Assembly (NCBI GenBank): GCA_965153455.1
Contig: OZ234495.1
Span: 12,272,875-12,336,874, forward strand
Length of the DNA: 64,000 nucleotides
Source: Sphagnum compactum
Lineage: Eukaryota; Bryophyta; Sphagnopsida; Sphagnales
Direction of reading: 5' to 3'
Shown here: positions 25,381 to 36,963 of the stretch, piece by piece
Layout: every line of letters begins with the position of its first letter
How positions within the stretch are numbered: position 1 is the stretch's first letter
Notes under the pieces: model-generated
The model's input: only the letters and a program-made list of their open reading frames with translations
Databases searched by the model: none
Told to the model about the DNA's origin: nothing
Program-made: the position numbers and the translations under genes

Positions 25381-26054
25381 GATATTTAAAGGTCCTTGAT
25401 TAGTGTTGAGTCCCCTAACACCATGCTAACCATTTAGGCATTAAACCTAGTAAGTAAACCCCTTTTATAATCACACCCATGTTACTCACATTTTTGTTTG
25501 TTTGTGTCACACATTTTTTGGTAACCATTTGTTTTTTTAAGTAAGAAACACAAATTTTTAGAGTCATTATCACACTTGTTAGTAGTAGCACAAAATATTT
25601 GGAAAGCTTTTTTTGCAAATATGACTATAATGGGAGAAATTTAGAACAAATATTAGGGTTTTGTAGATTGTAATTCTCTTTGGCATTGTTAGTGTTGTTT
25701 TGTGTTCAAGTTGTGCAAACTAACAACAATGATTCTAATTGAATTTTTTTAATTTTTTTTTTAACTTGACAAAAAAAAAGCAAAAAAATCTTTAATTAAA
25801 AAATCTAATTGACAAAAAATACACAAGCTAATAATTAAGGAGCTCAAACTCAATGTAAATCATAACATTTAAAATAGACAAAACTCACAACCTTTTTCAA
25901 GTTTAATAATGCATAATAAAGCTTAAAATAACCAATGTAAAAAAATTTAAAATATTGGCAAAAAAATTCTGGCATAAGCTATTTTGTAAATTTTTTAACC
26001 TATACTCACAATCTTGTAAAGATTTTATATGAAATATGTTTATACATGTTTAAC

Positions 26055-26101
26055 TTTTTTCAATGTAAATGGCAAGGCCACGGTGTGACACACACCCCTT
26101 T
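26055..26101 (-). repeat. Truncated end of the ~330-base dispersed repeat
   Basis: On the minus strand this reads AAAGGGGTGTGTGTCACAC followed by a GTGGCCTTGCCATTTACATT motif. It matches the start of the four longer copies. The rest of the element is missing, so this is a fifth, truncated member. Confidence 0.65.
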
Positions 26102-27256
26102 GTTTTTTCAATTTTGTACGGTTGCATGTATAGAGCTACAAAGTTGCTTGGTTTAGGCACTATTTAATTATATATTTTTAGGGAATTCCCCCCAAAAAAA
26201 CACTCTGAAAAGTACTGGCTTGTCATCCAAACAAGTGTCAAGACTGGACTCAGATTTTTTTTTTCCACGTTCCCTCATTCTCAATATATGTTCTCATCAG
26301 GTTCCCAGTGAGTTCTCATTGTGTTCCCAATTTGTTCCCCCTTGTTCTTGCTACGTTCCCCAACATATATCGTCAATAGCACCTCTTTTTGTTTATCCCA
26401 TATGCTTTGGCAAATGTTGTCTTGCTCTCACTGGGCCTGCTCCGAGTGTGTTACCCCACATACATAAAGCACATACAGATTTTTTGTTCATTTTTTGGTG
26501 ATACCAATGTGTATCCCAACAATTTTTTTCATTTTGTCAACCGAACAAAATGGGAAAATTTTGGAATTTTTTTGTGTTTTTCTAGTGTAAATTCAACTAG
26601 TTCTGGCAGTTATTTTGGAAAACCAAACTTTCAATATCACAATATTGGCCACCAAAAAAAAATAAAAATAAATCCCATGATACTAACATAATATTTGCCT
26701 TCTTGCATTTTTAAGAGCCTAGTGATTAGATTTGAAATTGTAAGCTGAAATCACAAGCCTACCAGCAAATAGTGATTGTCTTCACATGTTCAAAGATATT
26801 CACAAAGTGGGTGACGGTTTAAATGGACATTTTAAACGGTCCCTCAATTCATATTGCCCAACATTTCATGTTTTATGAATGTGGTGGACGGTAAACATTT
26901 CATCCCTTTCTTCAGGGTTCTTTTGTTTGGTGGCGAAATCCACTTGGTGACCCCAACAAAAAAAAAAAAAAACCTACACAGAGGATTTCTTGGAAAAAAT
27001 GACCCAAAGTCACCATTATTTTGAGGAAAAGTTAATATTGCCACATTTTGACCCTAGCTTCTGGCATATTGCCAGAATATAGTGGGGTTCTAAAACATTT
27101 CTACTTTCCCCCCCTTTCGACCTGTACTTAAATCTGGCTAAATCTGGCTAAATCTGGCTAAATCCTTTTGTGAATGATCACCAGTCCACCCACCTCACAA
27201 ATTTGAAAAAAAAAAAACCCTGGGGAGTGCCTGAGTGTTACGTTTAAAATGAAATG

Positions 27257-27280
27257 CCCCCCCCCCCCCCCCCCCCCCCC
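27257..27280. repeat. 24-base C homopolymer
   Basis: An uninterrupted run of 24 C bases lies in otherwise AT-rich DNA, next to the dispersed ATCTGGCTAAA repeat end. Homopolymer length is prone to assembly error. Confidence 0.95.
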
Positions 27281-30200
27281 TCCTTCTGCAGAGGAAAGAA
27301 TCTGCTTGGTAAGGTGCCCTCCAGCGACACTAAAAATCAATTCTGCCAGTGCTTTGCTTGAACATCATCAAAGTTCAAAATACAGAGTTGGTAAAGTCCA
27401 ATCTATACAACTAAAGTACAATTTTAAAGTATTTTTGTTGTGCAAAATGTGCCAAATGTATTCAATTGTTGTTGCCTTTATTATTGTTGTTGTTGTTGAA
27501 GACTACCTATTAGGAAAGTGTTCACCTTAAATCACCTCCAACTGAAACTGAGGCAACCAACAAAGCACAAAAGTTGACAATCAAGCACTAGCTAGAGATA
27601 AAAGTAAAGGAGTATCCAACAAAGAAATGGATCTGTCTCAGCAATGTAGACAACAACAAATGTAGACAACAGACCAATTTGTGGCCCGGACAAAATTGAC
27701 CAAGTTCGTTGTTGTTGGTTGCCAGTCTTTGTATCTCTTCTCAAGTCCACGAATATGTTGTAATAATGTTATATGTGATGAAAATATAACATTACCATGT
27801 ATTATAAATTACAATATCATAGTATGATGATGTACATTTCTTGTAGATATTAATATGAACCAAATTATGAAGTTACCAAACTATTGATAATATCATAATG
27901 TTATGACTTTTCAGTAGTTTCATAACAACTTGATGGGTAACATTGGATGTCATTACTAAGGTGACTTATAAAATGTCATGTATTAGGTTAAATAGTAAGA
28001 TGTTATAAATTAATAATGTTCATTTATGGTTATGAAGGATTTGTTAGGATTATGGTGAGTCATCATCAACAAGTCATGACATAAATTAATCACACAATTT
28101 AATGATTTATTTAGTTTGAGCCATGCACAATTAAATGGGAAAAAAGTTTTAGGATTAAACATGATGAATCATATGAGGTGTAAGGCTTTAATAAAAATTT
28201 GTTTAAGTTTTTATTGTTTAATATATGAATGGATGTTTGGGGATAATTGAGGACATCTTTTTTTTCTCATGTATAATAATAAAAATTTATGAAATAAGCT
28301 TGATATTGAAAAAAAAAAAGAAAAAATGTTGAATGTTTTTGTGCATAATTTTGTAAAAACATAGAATTTATGATAAGAATGATGATTATAACATATTAAA
28401 CATGCATAGAAGTTAGATATGTGAAGAATTGTTTTGTGAAACAAAGGACATATATCCCCATAACTATTGTAACAAAGCACATAGTTTCAATCCTTCAAAC
28501 AATTGTTTTCCATAGTCTTTCAATTCATATTGTTCAACATTTTATAGTTATGGATGGGGATGAGGAAATATTCAACACATCTGTTGGATTGTGTAAAACA
28601 TTGCTAGAAACCCAAATAGGGCGGTATGGGTGTGGATATTTTAACACACAATAACTCATATTACATATTCAATTTGTACACAACTTATGCATGATGGAAT
28701 CATCATAGATGTATCGATCTTTTTCATTAAATTTAAATTTGGTTGCTTTAACATTTTTTAGAAAAATTGTAAATTGAGATTACTTTCATAGAGATAGGAC
28801 TTGGAGGTGACAAATTAGGTAGTGGGTTTTTAAAATTAAGGTAACACCTTAAGAGTGAGGTGTTCTTGGAATAAACACCTAGTCGACTTGGTAATATGCC
28901 CTCTAGATACACTCAAGTTTTTGTCCCAATGTTTTATGATGTCAAGTGATTTTTGCATGACTTGACATGAATTTTGGAAGATTCACATTTGTGCAAAATT
29001 GTATACAAAATAAGGATTGTAAAATCCATGAGTTAGAGATGGGTTAGATATTTGACTAATGAACAAATACAACAAAACACTAAGTTTTCTTTCTTGTTGG
29101 GTCAAGCTTGATACACTTCAAAAGTGTTGAAACAATTCATTACTTTATATTTGATTTTTGAGTGATAGCCTTGAATGTCACCCACCATAAAAAAAATAGG
29201 GAGTACAAACAAAGTTATATAGGAAATGGCCTAAAGGTTGGGCCAAGGTGCCAAGAAAAGATTTAATTTTAAATGAACATGTTTAAAAAAAAAGCTAACT
29301 CTAAACCAAAATGTCCAAAACACATTTAAACTCAAAGTCTAAACTAATGTTGATCAGTTATTGTTTTTCCCAATACTTGTTGAGTAGGGGTTATTTACAA
29401 AAACAATTGGGACCACACAAGTTATCAATATCCATAGTTTTTGATGTAATAAAAAAAAGAGTTGGGTAATAACCATCAATTATGCTTAAAAAGTAGATTA
29501 TCAAATAATTGGTTGATAATCACCAATCATTAGTTGGTTATAAAATATTTTAAAATTATATATAGTATTAGTGTTTAAAGATCGATAACCTACCTAAATG
29601 ATAATCAGGTTATCCAAATAGGTTATTAAAATTTCAAAATCTATCATAAGTTATTGGGTTATTAGACTAGGTTATTAAATTCAATACCAAACAATTATCA
29701 ATTGAAATTATTGAAAAAAATCAACAATTGATTGATAAGTTATTAATAACCACTTGATAACCAAGTCAAAACTCAATAAAATCAACCAATACTACTAGTG
29801 AAACACCTAAGCGAAAACATGCATTGTCTTGAGAGAAACTTCTTGGACTAGCATTTAACATTACGTCAAAAAAACATGTTTTTATCTCCAACTCATATTT
29901 TTGCTCGTATGGCTTGTCACTTCATGTTGGACCCAACAACATTTGGGTTAACGTATTTGCAAGAGAGATGAGATTTGTCTTACCATGTTTGTGGGACTTT
30001 TTTGATGAAGGGTGTTTGCAATAGGACCATAAGCAAACCTAATAATAAATAATAATAATAATAATCTCAACACTCTAATTGGCTATATTAGGTTACAAGT
30101 AAAGAGCCATAACTTTTGACCTTCATTACATTAGCAACCTACTAGTTAGGACAAAGTAACCACCCTCGGCTCTCTCTCTCTTTGGTCCAATCCTTTCACC

Positions 30201-30792
30201 TTTGGGGTGAGGACAATTGACTTAGTCTGCTTGTGGGACATGTCACAAGCTAACTTGTGACACATTTTGGGTTGTGGTAGTGTGTTGTGTGTGTGTGTGT
30301 GTGGCCTTTGCAAAGATGCCAAGACTTTCCCAAGAAATTTTGGGGCAAGGATGTAAAGGAGTGGGGGAGGTGGTGACTAGGGGACCTCTTTCTTCTAGAG
30401 GAGAAAAGCCAAAGGTCACTCACTCACTAGTCACCACACCACCCTTTGTGAATTTTGAGTGAGAGGGAAAATGCCAAAAAAAAAAAGACATCTCCTAAAC
30501 TCTAAACAAACTTAGGAAAGCACCTTCACAAACTCTTCTACATTCAAAGCACTAGGAAAAATACAATAGGAAAATTCACTAGGAAAATTCCTATTTGGAA
30601 GGCACCTTATATAGCAATGAAATACATTTCTCATCAAAAAAAGAAAGGGTTTACATAATAGGTGTAAGATACCTCCCTCCCTCTCACTCTTAAGGAGTAG
30701 GTGTAAGTACCCTCCTCCCTCTCATACTCCTTGTGATGTATGTATCTTTAAGTTCATAGTGATGCATGCTCATCTTTGTGCTTTTTTACTAT

Positions 30793-30902
30793 GGGTAAAG
30801 CCCACTTGTTAGGGACGTTCCCAAATGTAGGGTCACATGCAACTATTGCATGATCTTTAGGCCCCTTTATTTTGGGAACGTCCCTAGCCTAGAGCTTTAC
30901 CC
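30793..30902. mobile_element. Short fold-back (MITE-like) element
   Basis: The left arm 30793-30825 (GGGTAAAGC … TTAGGGACGTTCCCAAA) pairs imperfectly with the right arm 30870-30902 (TTTGGGAACGTCCCTA … GCTTTACCC). The loop between them is about 45 bases. No ORF and no clear target duplication were identified. It could be a small non-autonomous DNA element or a palindrome. Confidence 0.55.
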
Positions 30903-31908
30903 GACATGTAAAGCACTCCGTGAAATTTGCTCTTGGGAGAGCACACTAGATGGTAGAATTATCCCTCCTTACAAAAAGAGGGATGTAGAATATTAAGCCT
31001 ATTCCTTAATTGTGGGAGACGCAAGATGCCACCCTCGAATAGGGCGTAATATCCCTTCCTCTTTTTAAGGAGGAAAAATAATAAGATTTTATTCTCCATC
31101 ACACCACGTAACCCTCTTGTCCATAAGCTTTTTCAAATAAATATGTAGGTAAACGTGACAAAGGGGGGGTAGATGAGAACATTTCTTTTCTCATAGTTGG
31201 TCTATGCAAAACATTTATTAATAAATTAGATCGAAGATCATGGTTTGAAAAAATTATAATGTTTTTTTTTTTTTTGGGGGAAAATTATCAAAGTCTAACT
31301 AATGGATTGTGGAATATAGTCCATATTAATCAAACTATCGATTTTTTGCATGGAAGCACTAAAGACCCAATGTAAAAAGCATGGGCCTACCCACACTAAT
31401 TGGTATGGCTAAACATAAGGAAGTGTAATATTAATTACTTGAGCAAAATGGGCATTTGCAATTTTGCTCCCAACAAAAGGGAGAAGTTCATAGGTAGCGC
31501 AAGATCTAACATGTTGGGACTTATATTATGGGAGGCACCTTATGCTTAAGGTGCTATCCTCTTGCTTAAGGTGCTTTAATGAGGGTAAGTTGCCCTAAAC
31601 ATGCCTATTGAATCTCTATCTATAGGGGAGAAGGGTAGGCCAAAGACCCTACCTAGGCATGAGGGCAGGAGCCCAAGTGATGGGCACTGAAAAACAAAGG
31701 AAGGGCTAAAGGCCTTACTTACCCTTTTTCCATTAAAAAAACTCACCCTAATTTTCAGAGAGTGTGAGCTTCCACCATGCAAGATTTCTTTCATTACTAA
31801 AGACCCTTGTTAAGTTCTTTCTTGCACCCCCACAATGGACCGGAGGGACCTTACACCCTTGTAGGGTCCTAGAAAGTAGGTGTACCATCCCTTCTTGGTT
31901 TCTCTTTA

Positions 31909-32125
31909 GGTGCGTTCACACTTGGTGTTAGGGACTCTTACGTGTGTTAGAGTCCCCTAACACCCTAAGTGCTAGTCATTTAGGACTTAACACTTACTTA
32001 CCATGAACATTTTATTATGTTAAGCTAGCATTAACTTAACATTAAGTTATCACCTATTGCATGCCACCTAGGATGCCACTTAGACTTTTACTTAACACTG
32101 ACTTAACATCAAGTGTGAACGCACC
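31909..32125. mobile_element. 217-base PIF/Harbinger (Tourist)-like MITE
   Basis: The terminal inverted repeats start GGTGCGTTCACACTTG. They are identical over 16 bases and nearly identical over about 22. The element is flanked on both sides by TTA (31906-31908 and 32126-32128), matching the 3-base TTA/TAA target duplication of PIF/Harbinger elements. The interior has no ORF and carries further GTTAAGT/ACTTAAC inverted motifs. The family call rests on the target duplication and the small size. Confidence 0.8.
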
Positions 32126-32593
32126 TTAAGCAGCCTCATTTCAAAAAGGTGAAGGCCCAATAGTACCTTCCCACCTTCTTGAACTTGAGGCCTCTTCTTC
32201 ATCGCTATATTAATTAATTAAACCCAAGAAATGTTAAATTTGGAGTCATAGATTATGATTCATAGTCTAATAAGGATGGGATATTTATAATATTTAGAAA
32301 AAATCCCGAGAAAGAGGATTATTTGTATTTATCGTGGCAGGCACTTTTTTTCTTCCATTTTTGGATTTTGTAAAATTAGAGATTTTTAAAAAAAAATTGG
32401 GATTTTTTTTTGGGGCTGGAAATTTACTCTGGCAAAAACCATGGGTTTTATCTAGTTTTTTTTTTTTTTTGGAACTTTTCTCTCTAACCTTTAGCCAATT
32501 TTGGTTAAGTCCTCTTGTAAATGATTGCCAATCCACCCACCTCACAAAATTGAAACAAAAAAAAACCCTTCTCTATAGATCATAAAATTTTAA

Positions 32594-32626
<33 letters not shown>

Positions 32627-33144
32627 TTGAAAAAAAAAAAACCTTGCTCTAGATCATGAATTTTTTTTAAAAAAAACTTTTTTTGAAAAAAACATAATCA
32701 TTTGTTTTTTGTCAATGTGGAAGATGATGACCCTAGGGTACAGTTAAAAGTCACCTGAGGATGGATGTTAGTTAGGTAGTACCTTGGCAAGCAGCTTGCA
32801 CACTAATTTACATTATTTTCGGAAAATTTTAACAAATTTAAAAAATTTAAAAAATTTCCCCAATAATTTGTTTTTTTGGCAAATGAAAAAGAGAGAGTTT
32901 TTTGAAATATTTAACAACATTTAAGAATATTTAAGAATATTTTAAATGTTTTTTTGGACATGGAATCTTCAAAAAAAAATTAATAATTATTTGACAGACG
33001 TGTGTTGAAGCTGCCCCTAGTTCTACCCTAGTACAGTTAAAGCCTTGTATGTTTTAACCTACATGGGTGACCAGGGGCTAGGGTGAAGCTTTGTACTCCA
33101 TGTAATTTAATTGGCTCATTGCAAAAAGCACTTCCCCAGGGTGT

Positions 33145-33797
33145 TTTTGTGATGTAGCTGAACTGGCGAGCATCCATAATATAGTTTAGCCACATTTGGC
33201 CATAGACAGGAAATGAAAGTTCTTTTAAAAAAAAAAAGCGTAAGATTCATTGACATTCCTGGCTACATGCTATAGCCAAATAAAAAGAAATTGGACGAAA
33301 AATTTCCAAACTGTAGTAATTTGGCCACTAGAAAAACAAACAAAAAACACATATATTTTTAGCCATTTTAAGTTTATAAAAATCCAACTTGCCAAAAAAT
33401 TTAGCCAGAAAAAAAAAGGGGGGCTGGTGCCACTCCCCCGAAATTTCCTAAGTGTAGGGTAACTTATTTGGAGGGCAACATGTTATGTCTTGAGTCACCA
33501 AGCCACCAGACTCACAGTGATTTGTTTTTGGCGACCGAATTTCGACCTGGAAAAAAAATGATTTCTACCTATACAAAGGAATTTTTAATGGAAAAAAAGG
33601 AAGTTCCAAATTCGCCAGATTTCGAAGAAAAATATATTTCAGATTTTTATGAGAAGTTCCAGAAAGTAGCCAAAAATATGGAAGAATTCTGTTTTTTTTT
33701 TTTTTCTTTTCTTTTCTACTTTCATATCTAGTATGTAGCCAAATCTGGCTAAAGCATCTTATGGATGATCGCCAGCCACTTCAGCTACATCACAAAA
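33145..33797. mobile_element. ~653-base element with imperfect terminal inverted repeats
   Basis: The left end TTTTGTGATGTAGCTG (33145-33160) is the exact reverse complement of CAGCTACATCACAAAA at 33782-33797. The match continues inwards imperfectly for about 45-50 bases through GGCGAGCATCCATAAT and GGCTAAA motifs. The interior is AT-rich with only short ORFs. Related single ends occur near 27133-27212, 32500-32562 and 56287-56350, so it belongs to a dispersed family. It is probably a non-autonomous DNA transposon; the superfamily is unknown. Confidence 0.6.
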
Positions 33798-34228
33798 TTG
33801 CCAAAAAAAAAGAGAAGAAAAAAAGAAAAAAGGACCCTGGACCCAAAGACAAGAGAAGAAAGCAGAGCAGGAGTGACAGAAGAGAGAAGAGAGAAGCAGC
33901 GGTAGCGGCAACCAGAGAGAGAGAGAAAGGGGAAAACAAAATCAGTGTATGAGAGTGAGCAAGTGCGCAAGATTGTACAACAAGGTTGGGTTTGTTTGTT
34001 TGTTTGTAGCATTGATTGATTGGGGGAATACAAAAGCAAAAGAGGAGGAGGAGAAGAAGGAGGTGGAGAAGAATCAGAAGGAGAAGAAGGACGGTGACTG
34101 GGGTTGTGGGTCATGGGTGGGTTGTTGCAAGCGCCGGTGGATTAGCTTTTCTGTTCCGAAGAATAGTTTTTGTATAGGGGGAGGTACTTTCCTAAGAGGT
34201 TTTGTCTAGTTTTTTTGGAGGTGTGGTG

Positions 34229-34248
34229 TGGTGTGTGTGTGTGTGTGT

Positions 34249-34293
<45 letters not shown>

Positions 34294-34685
34294 TGGAAGA
34301 AGTGGGGATTGAGGGAGGGAGGGAGGGAGGAAGGGTCTGGTTTGGTTTTTTGAGTGAGAGAGATTGGAGAGGAAGGAGGATTGAGGATGGGGGGTTGGCA
34401 TCTGGGCTCTCATATAGTAGTGCACTCATGTGATTTGGAATCTTCTTGTTGCTTGGACCGCCCTCATTACTCTCGTTGTATCTGTGGTCGCCGCATCGTC
34501 GAAGCTCGCCCCTCCTATAGACCTAAGTCGATGAAGCCATGGCAGGAGGCTTTCCAACTTTCTAGCACAACTTTCAAATCTCACGATTGTTTGTAACACA
34601 GAGACACCGAAAGATTGTTTGTGACAGAGAGACACACAGAGAGATTGTTTGTCAGAGAGGGTTAGAGAGAGAGCGAGAGCTTGTT

Positions 34686-34728
<43 letters not shown>

Positions 34729-34843
34729 TCTCTTCTGGAGAGAGTCTGAGAATCCTTCCGAGAATCAAAAGCTTGAAGGAAAGAGAGAGACACACAGTTC
34801 GCCTTTCATTTCAGAAGATTTCGTTCGCAGGTTTGTGAGGGGA

Positions 34844-34897
<54 letters not shown>
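34229..34897. repeat. GT and GA microsatellites in the kinase leader
   Basis: A (GT)n run (about 34229-34249) is followed by (GA)n tracts at 34249-34288, 34689-34725 and 34847-34897, the last ending about 50 bases before the kinase ATG. GA/CT tracts are common in plant 5' leaders and are bound by BPC/GAGA factors. A regulatory role here is inferred from position only. Confidence 0.85.
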
Positions 34898-34901
<4 letters not shown>

Positions 34902-34948
34902 TGTTGATAACAACTTGTTGTAATAGGTAGCAGCTTTGGCTGTGGGTC

Positions 34949-36963
34949 ATGGGGAAGGGTGACGAGAAAGTGACGATGTCGGAGACTCTGCCATGGGTGG
35001 GGCGCCCGCACTTCTCACGTTGTATATACCACCGGATGGTAGATGATCGAGCAGCTCCTCCTCTCCTCAATTTCGTTCACAAGTCCAGGACCACGCCGCT
35101 GGGCCTACTCTTCACTCCGCATGTGTCTCAAGACCCAGCGAAGATGACGAAGAAGCCCAAAGCAAGGTCGCTGGAGAGCAGCCCTGTGAAGAAGTGCACT
35201 CACGCTGACCACGACCACCCTACACATACTTCTCTGTCTCGTTCGGGAGCCACCGATAGTAGCAGACCCAAAACTCCTTTGACGAAACAGAGGAGCGCCG
35301 TTGCCACCGAGACAGATTTCCGCAGACAATCGCACAAGACCCAGTTCTCAGACTTCACTCCAGAACCTCTATGGTCAAAGGTGCGTTTGATGATTCTGTG
35401 TCCCTCCTTGGCAAACTGTTGCGAAAAGCTCTGATTGCAGCAATACCCAAGTCTCCCCTGGCCTGTGATCTGCAATCACAGGAGCACAGGTTGCCATGGG
35501 CTCAGATTTGTTTTGAAAAATTTCTCTTTGATTTCTGGGCTATGTGGCATGATGTGTTTTTTTGCATTCTCTTTGGTTTCTGAGGTTTTGATGGATACCA
35601 CATGATGTGTGCATGTGTGTGTGTGTGTGTGGGCATGTTTTTTGGGGTTTTGTATAACAGTATCTTGAGACAGGTCCACATGCTATGGAGTTGGCAGACA
35701 ATTGGATAGTTGATATGTCGCAGCTGTTTCTTGGTCACAAGTTTGCTACTGGCAACTGTAGCCGACTCTACCATGGAATCTACAAGGACCAGGAGGTTGC
35801 AGTGAAAGTAATCAGGCAACCTGAGGATGCAGAGGACAAAGCAGCGACACTGGACCGACAGTTTGTGCAAGAGGTTTCTTGTCTGTCATGTCTTCATCAT
35901 CCAAACATTGTGCAGGTAGGTTGGTGGTGGTACTCTCTTTGTCTCTTCCTTTTTCTTGGTATCACTGGCTGGACAGATATGTACAACCAGCAGTTTTCCT
36001 CTCCAATCTTCAGCAGTACCCTTACACTTTTGTATAGAGAGTTGTTACTATCATTCATTGCTAATAGGGTTTGGGGGTTGTGCAGTTTGTGGCAGCCTGT
36101 CGGAAGCGGCCTGTGTATTGTATTGTCATGGAGTATGTGCCAGGGGGTTCATTGAGGTCCTTTCTTGAGAAAAATAATCCTGGGTCCATACCTTTGAAGA
36201 CCATAGTGATGATGGCGCTTGATGTTGCTCGAGGAATGATGTACTTGCATTCACAGGGTGTGGTTCATCGCGATCTGAAGTCGGATAACCTTGTCCTGAC
36301 AAAGGAGCTTCATGTGAAACTCGCAGATTTTGGTGTAGGCTGTCAGGAATCGCAATGTGACCTCTTCAATGCAGATCTTGGGACTTACCGCTGGATGGCT
36401 CCAGAAATGATCAAGCATAAGCATTACTCCAAGAAGGTGGATGTTTACAGTTTCGGTATCGTGTTGTCAGAACTTGTCACAGGTCTCGTTCCTTTTCATG
36501 ATATGACTCCTGTACAGGCTGCATTTGCAGTTGTGAATAAGGTAATATATAACCTGTGTGATGCATTTCCTTTCTGATCAACCAATTATCATCTTGCTTG
36601 CTTTTGCCCCTGATGCAAGACCAGTGCTTTTCATGATGCATCGCGAAGATGTAAATGCCTTTCTTAGCATGTCATCTCGTTGTTGTTAAGCCTTTTCTGT
36701 GGAATGGTTGGTGACTGCAGAATGCAAGACCAGTGCTACCAGATCACTGCCCAGTGGTGCTGCGGCGGCTTATGCAGCACTGTTGGTCAGCCAACCCAGA
36801 GAAGCGTCCCAACTTCAACGAGATTGTGAACACACTGGAACAATTTGAAGCCCACTTGAATGACAATGGTATAAAGTTCAGCACATGGCATGGTCCACAT
36901 GAGCATGCCAGTAAGTTCTTGCGCTGTTTCCAAGGCTTCTCTACGGAGTCTCCCTATGAATGA
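34949..36963 (+). CDS. Raf-like (HT1-type, group C MAPKKK) protein kinase, 461 residues, 4 exons
   Basis: Exons: 34949-35380, 35661-35915, 36086-36541 and 36721-36963. All introns are GT-AG and phase 0, and the joined length is 1386 bases in frame. Residues 1-144 are a basic, Ser/Thr-rich extension. The kinase domain runs from about 166 to 445. Visible motifs are an atypical nucleotide loop (G-x-C-S-R-L-Y-H-G, 175-183), VAVK with Lys193, HRDLKSDN with Asp292, DFG at 310-312, GTYRWMAPE and DVYSFGIVLSEL. The arrangement matches plant HT1/Raf C-group kinases, whose loop is also unusual. The DFGVGC sequence differs from the usual DFGTSC of this group. Members act in the cytosol in CO2/stomatal, light or stress signalling; which one applies here is unknown. 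The ATG lies right behind long GA tracts. All catalytic residues are present, so it is probably active. Confidence 0.92.

Larger units (their letters stand above)
24430..30780. other. Repeat-rich AT spacer without genes
   Basis: I find no domain-bearing ORF. Contents include a degenerate array based on the phrase CCTAAGCCAAATGTCTTA (about 24940-25380), a truncated end of the ~330-base dispersed repeat near 26055-26101, and a 24-base C homopolymer (27257-27280). A trio of ATCTGGCTAA motifs (about 27133-27165) is followed by a GATCACCAGTCCACC-type repeat end. The remainder is AT-rich spacer up to the fold-back element at 30793. Confidence 0.6.
32126..34948. other. Spacer and kinase leader region
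   Basis: This stretch includes a (TTA)n microsatellite (about 32597-32630) and a dispersed repeat end near 32500-32562. It also holds the 653-base inverted-repeat element at 33145-33797, and the GA-rich leader with a possible duplicated exon segment before the kinase gene (listed separately). No further gene is supported. Confidence 0.55.

Noticed and set aside
34142-35070. Minus-strand ORFs with long Ser-Leu runs near 34200-35070
   Set aside because: They are translations of the GA/CT microsatellites in the kinase leader.
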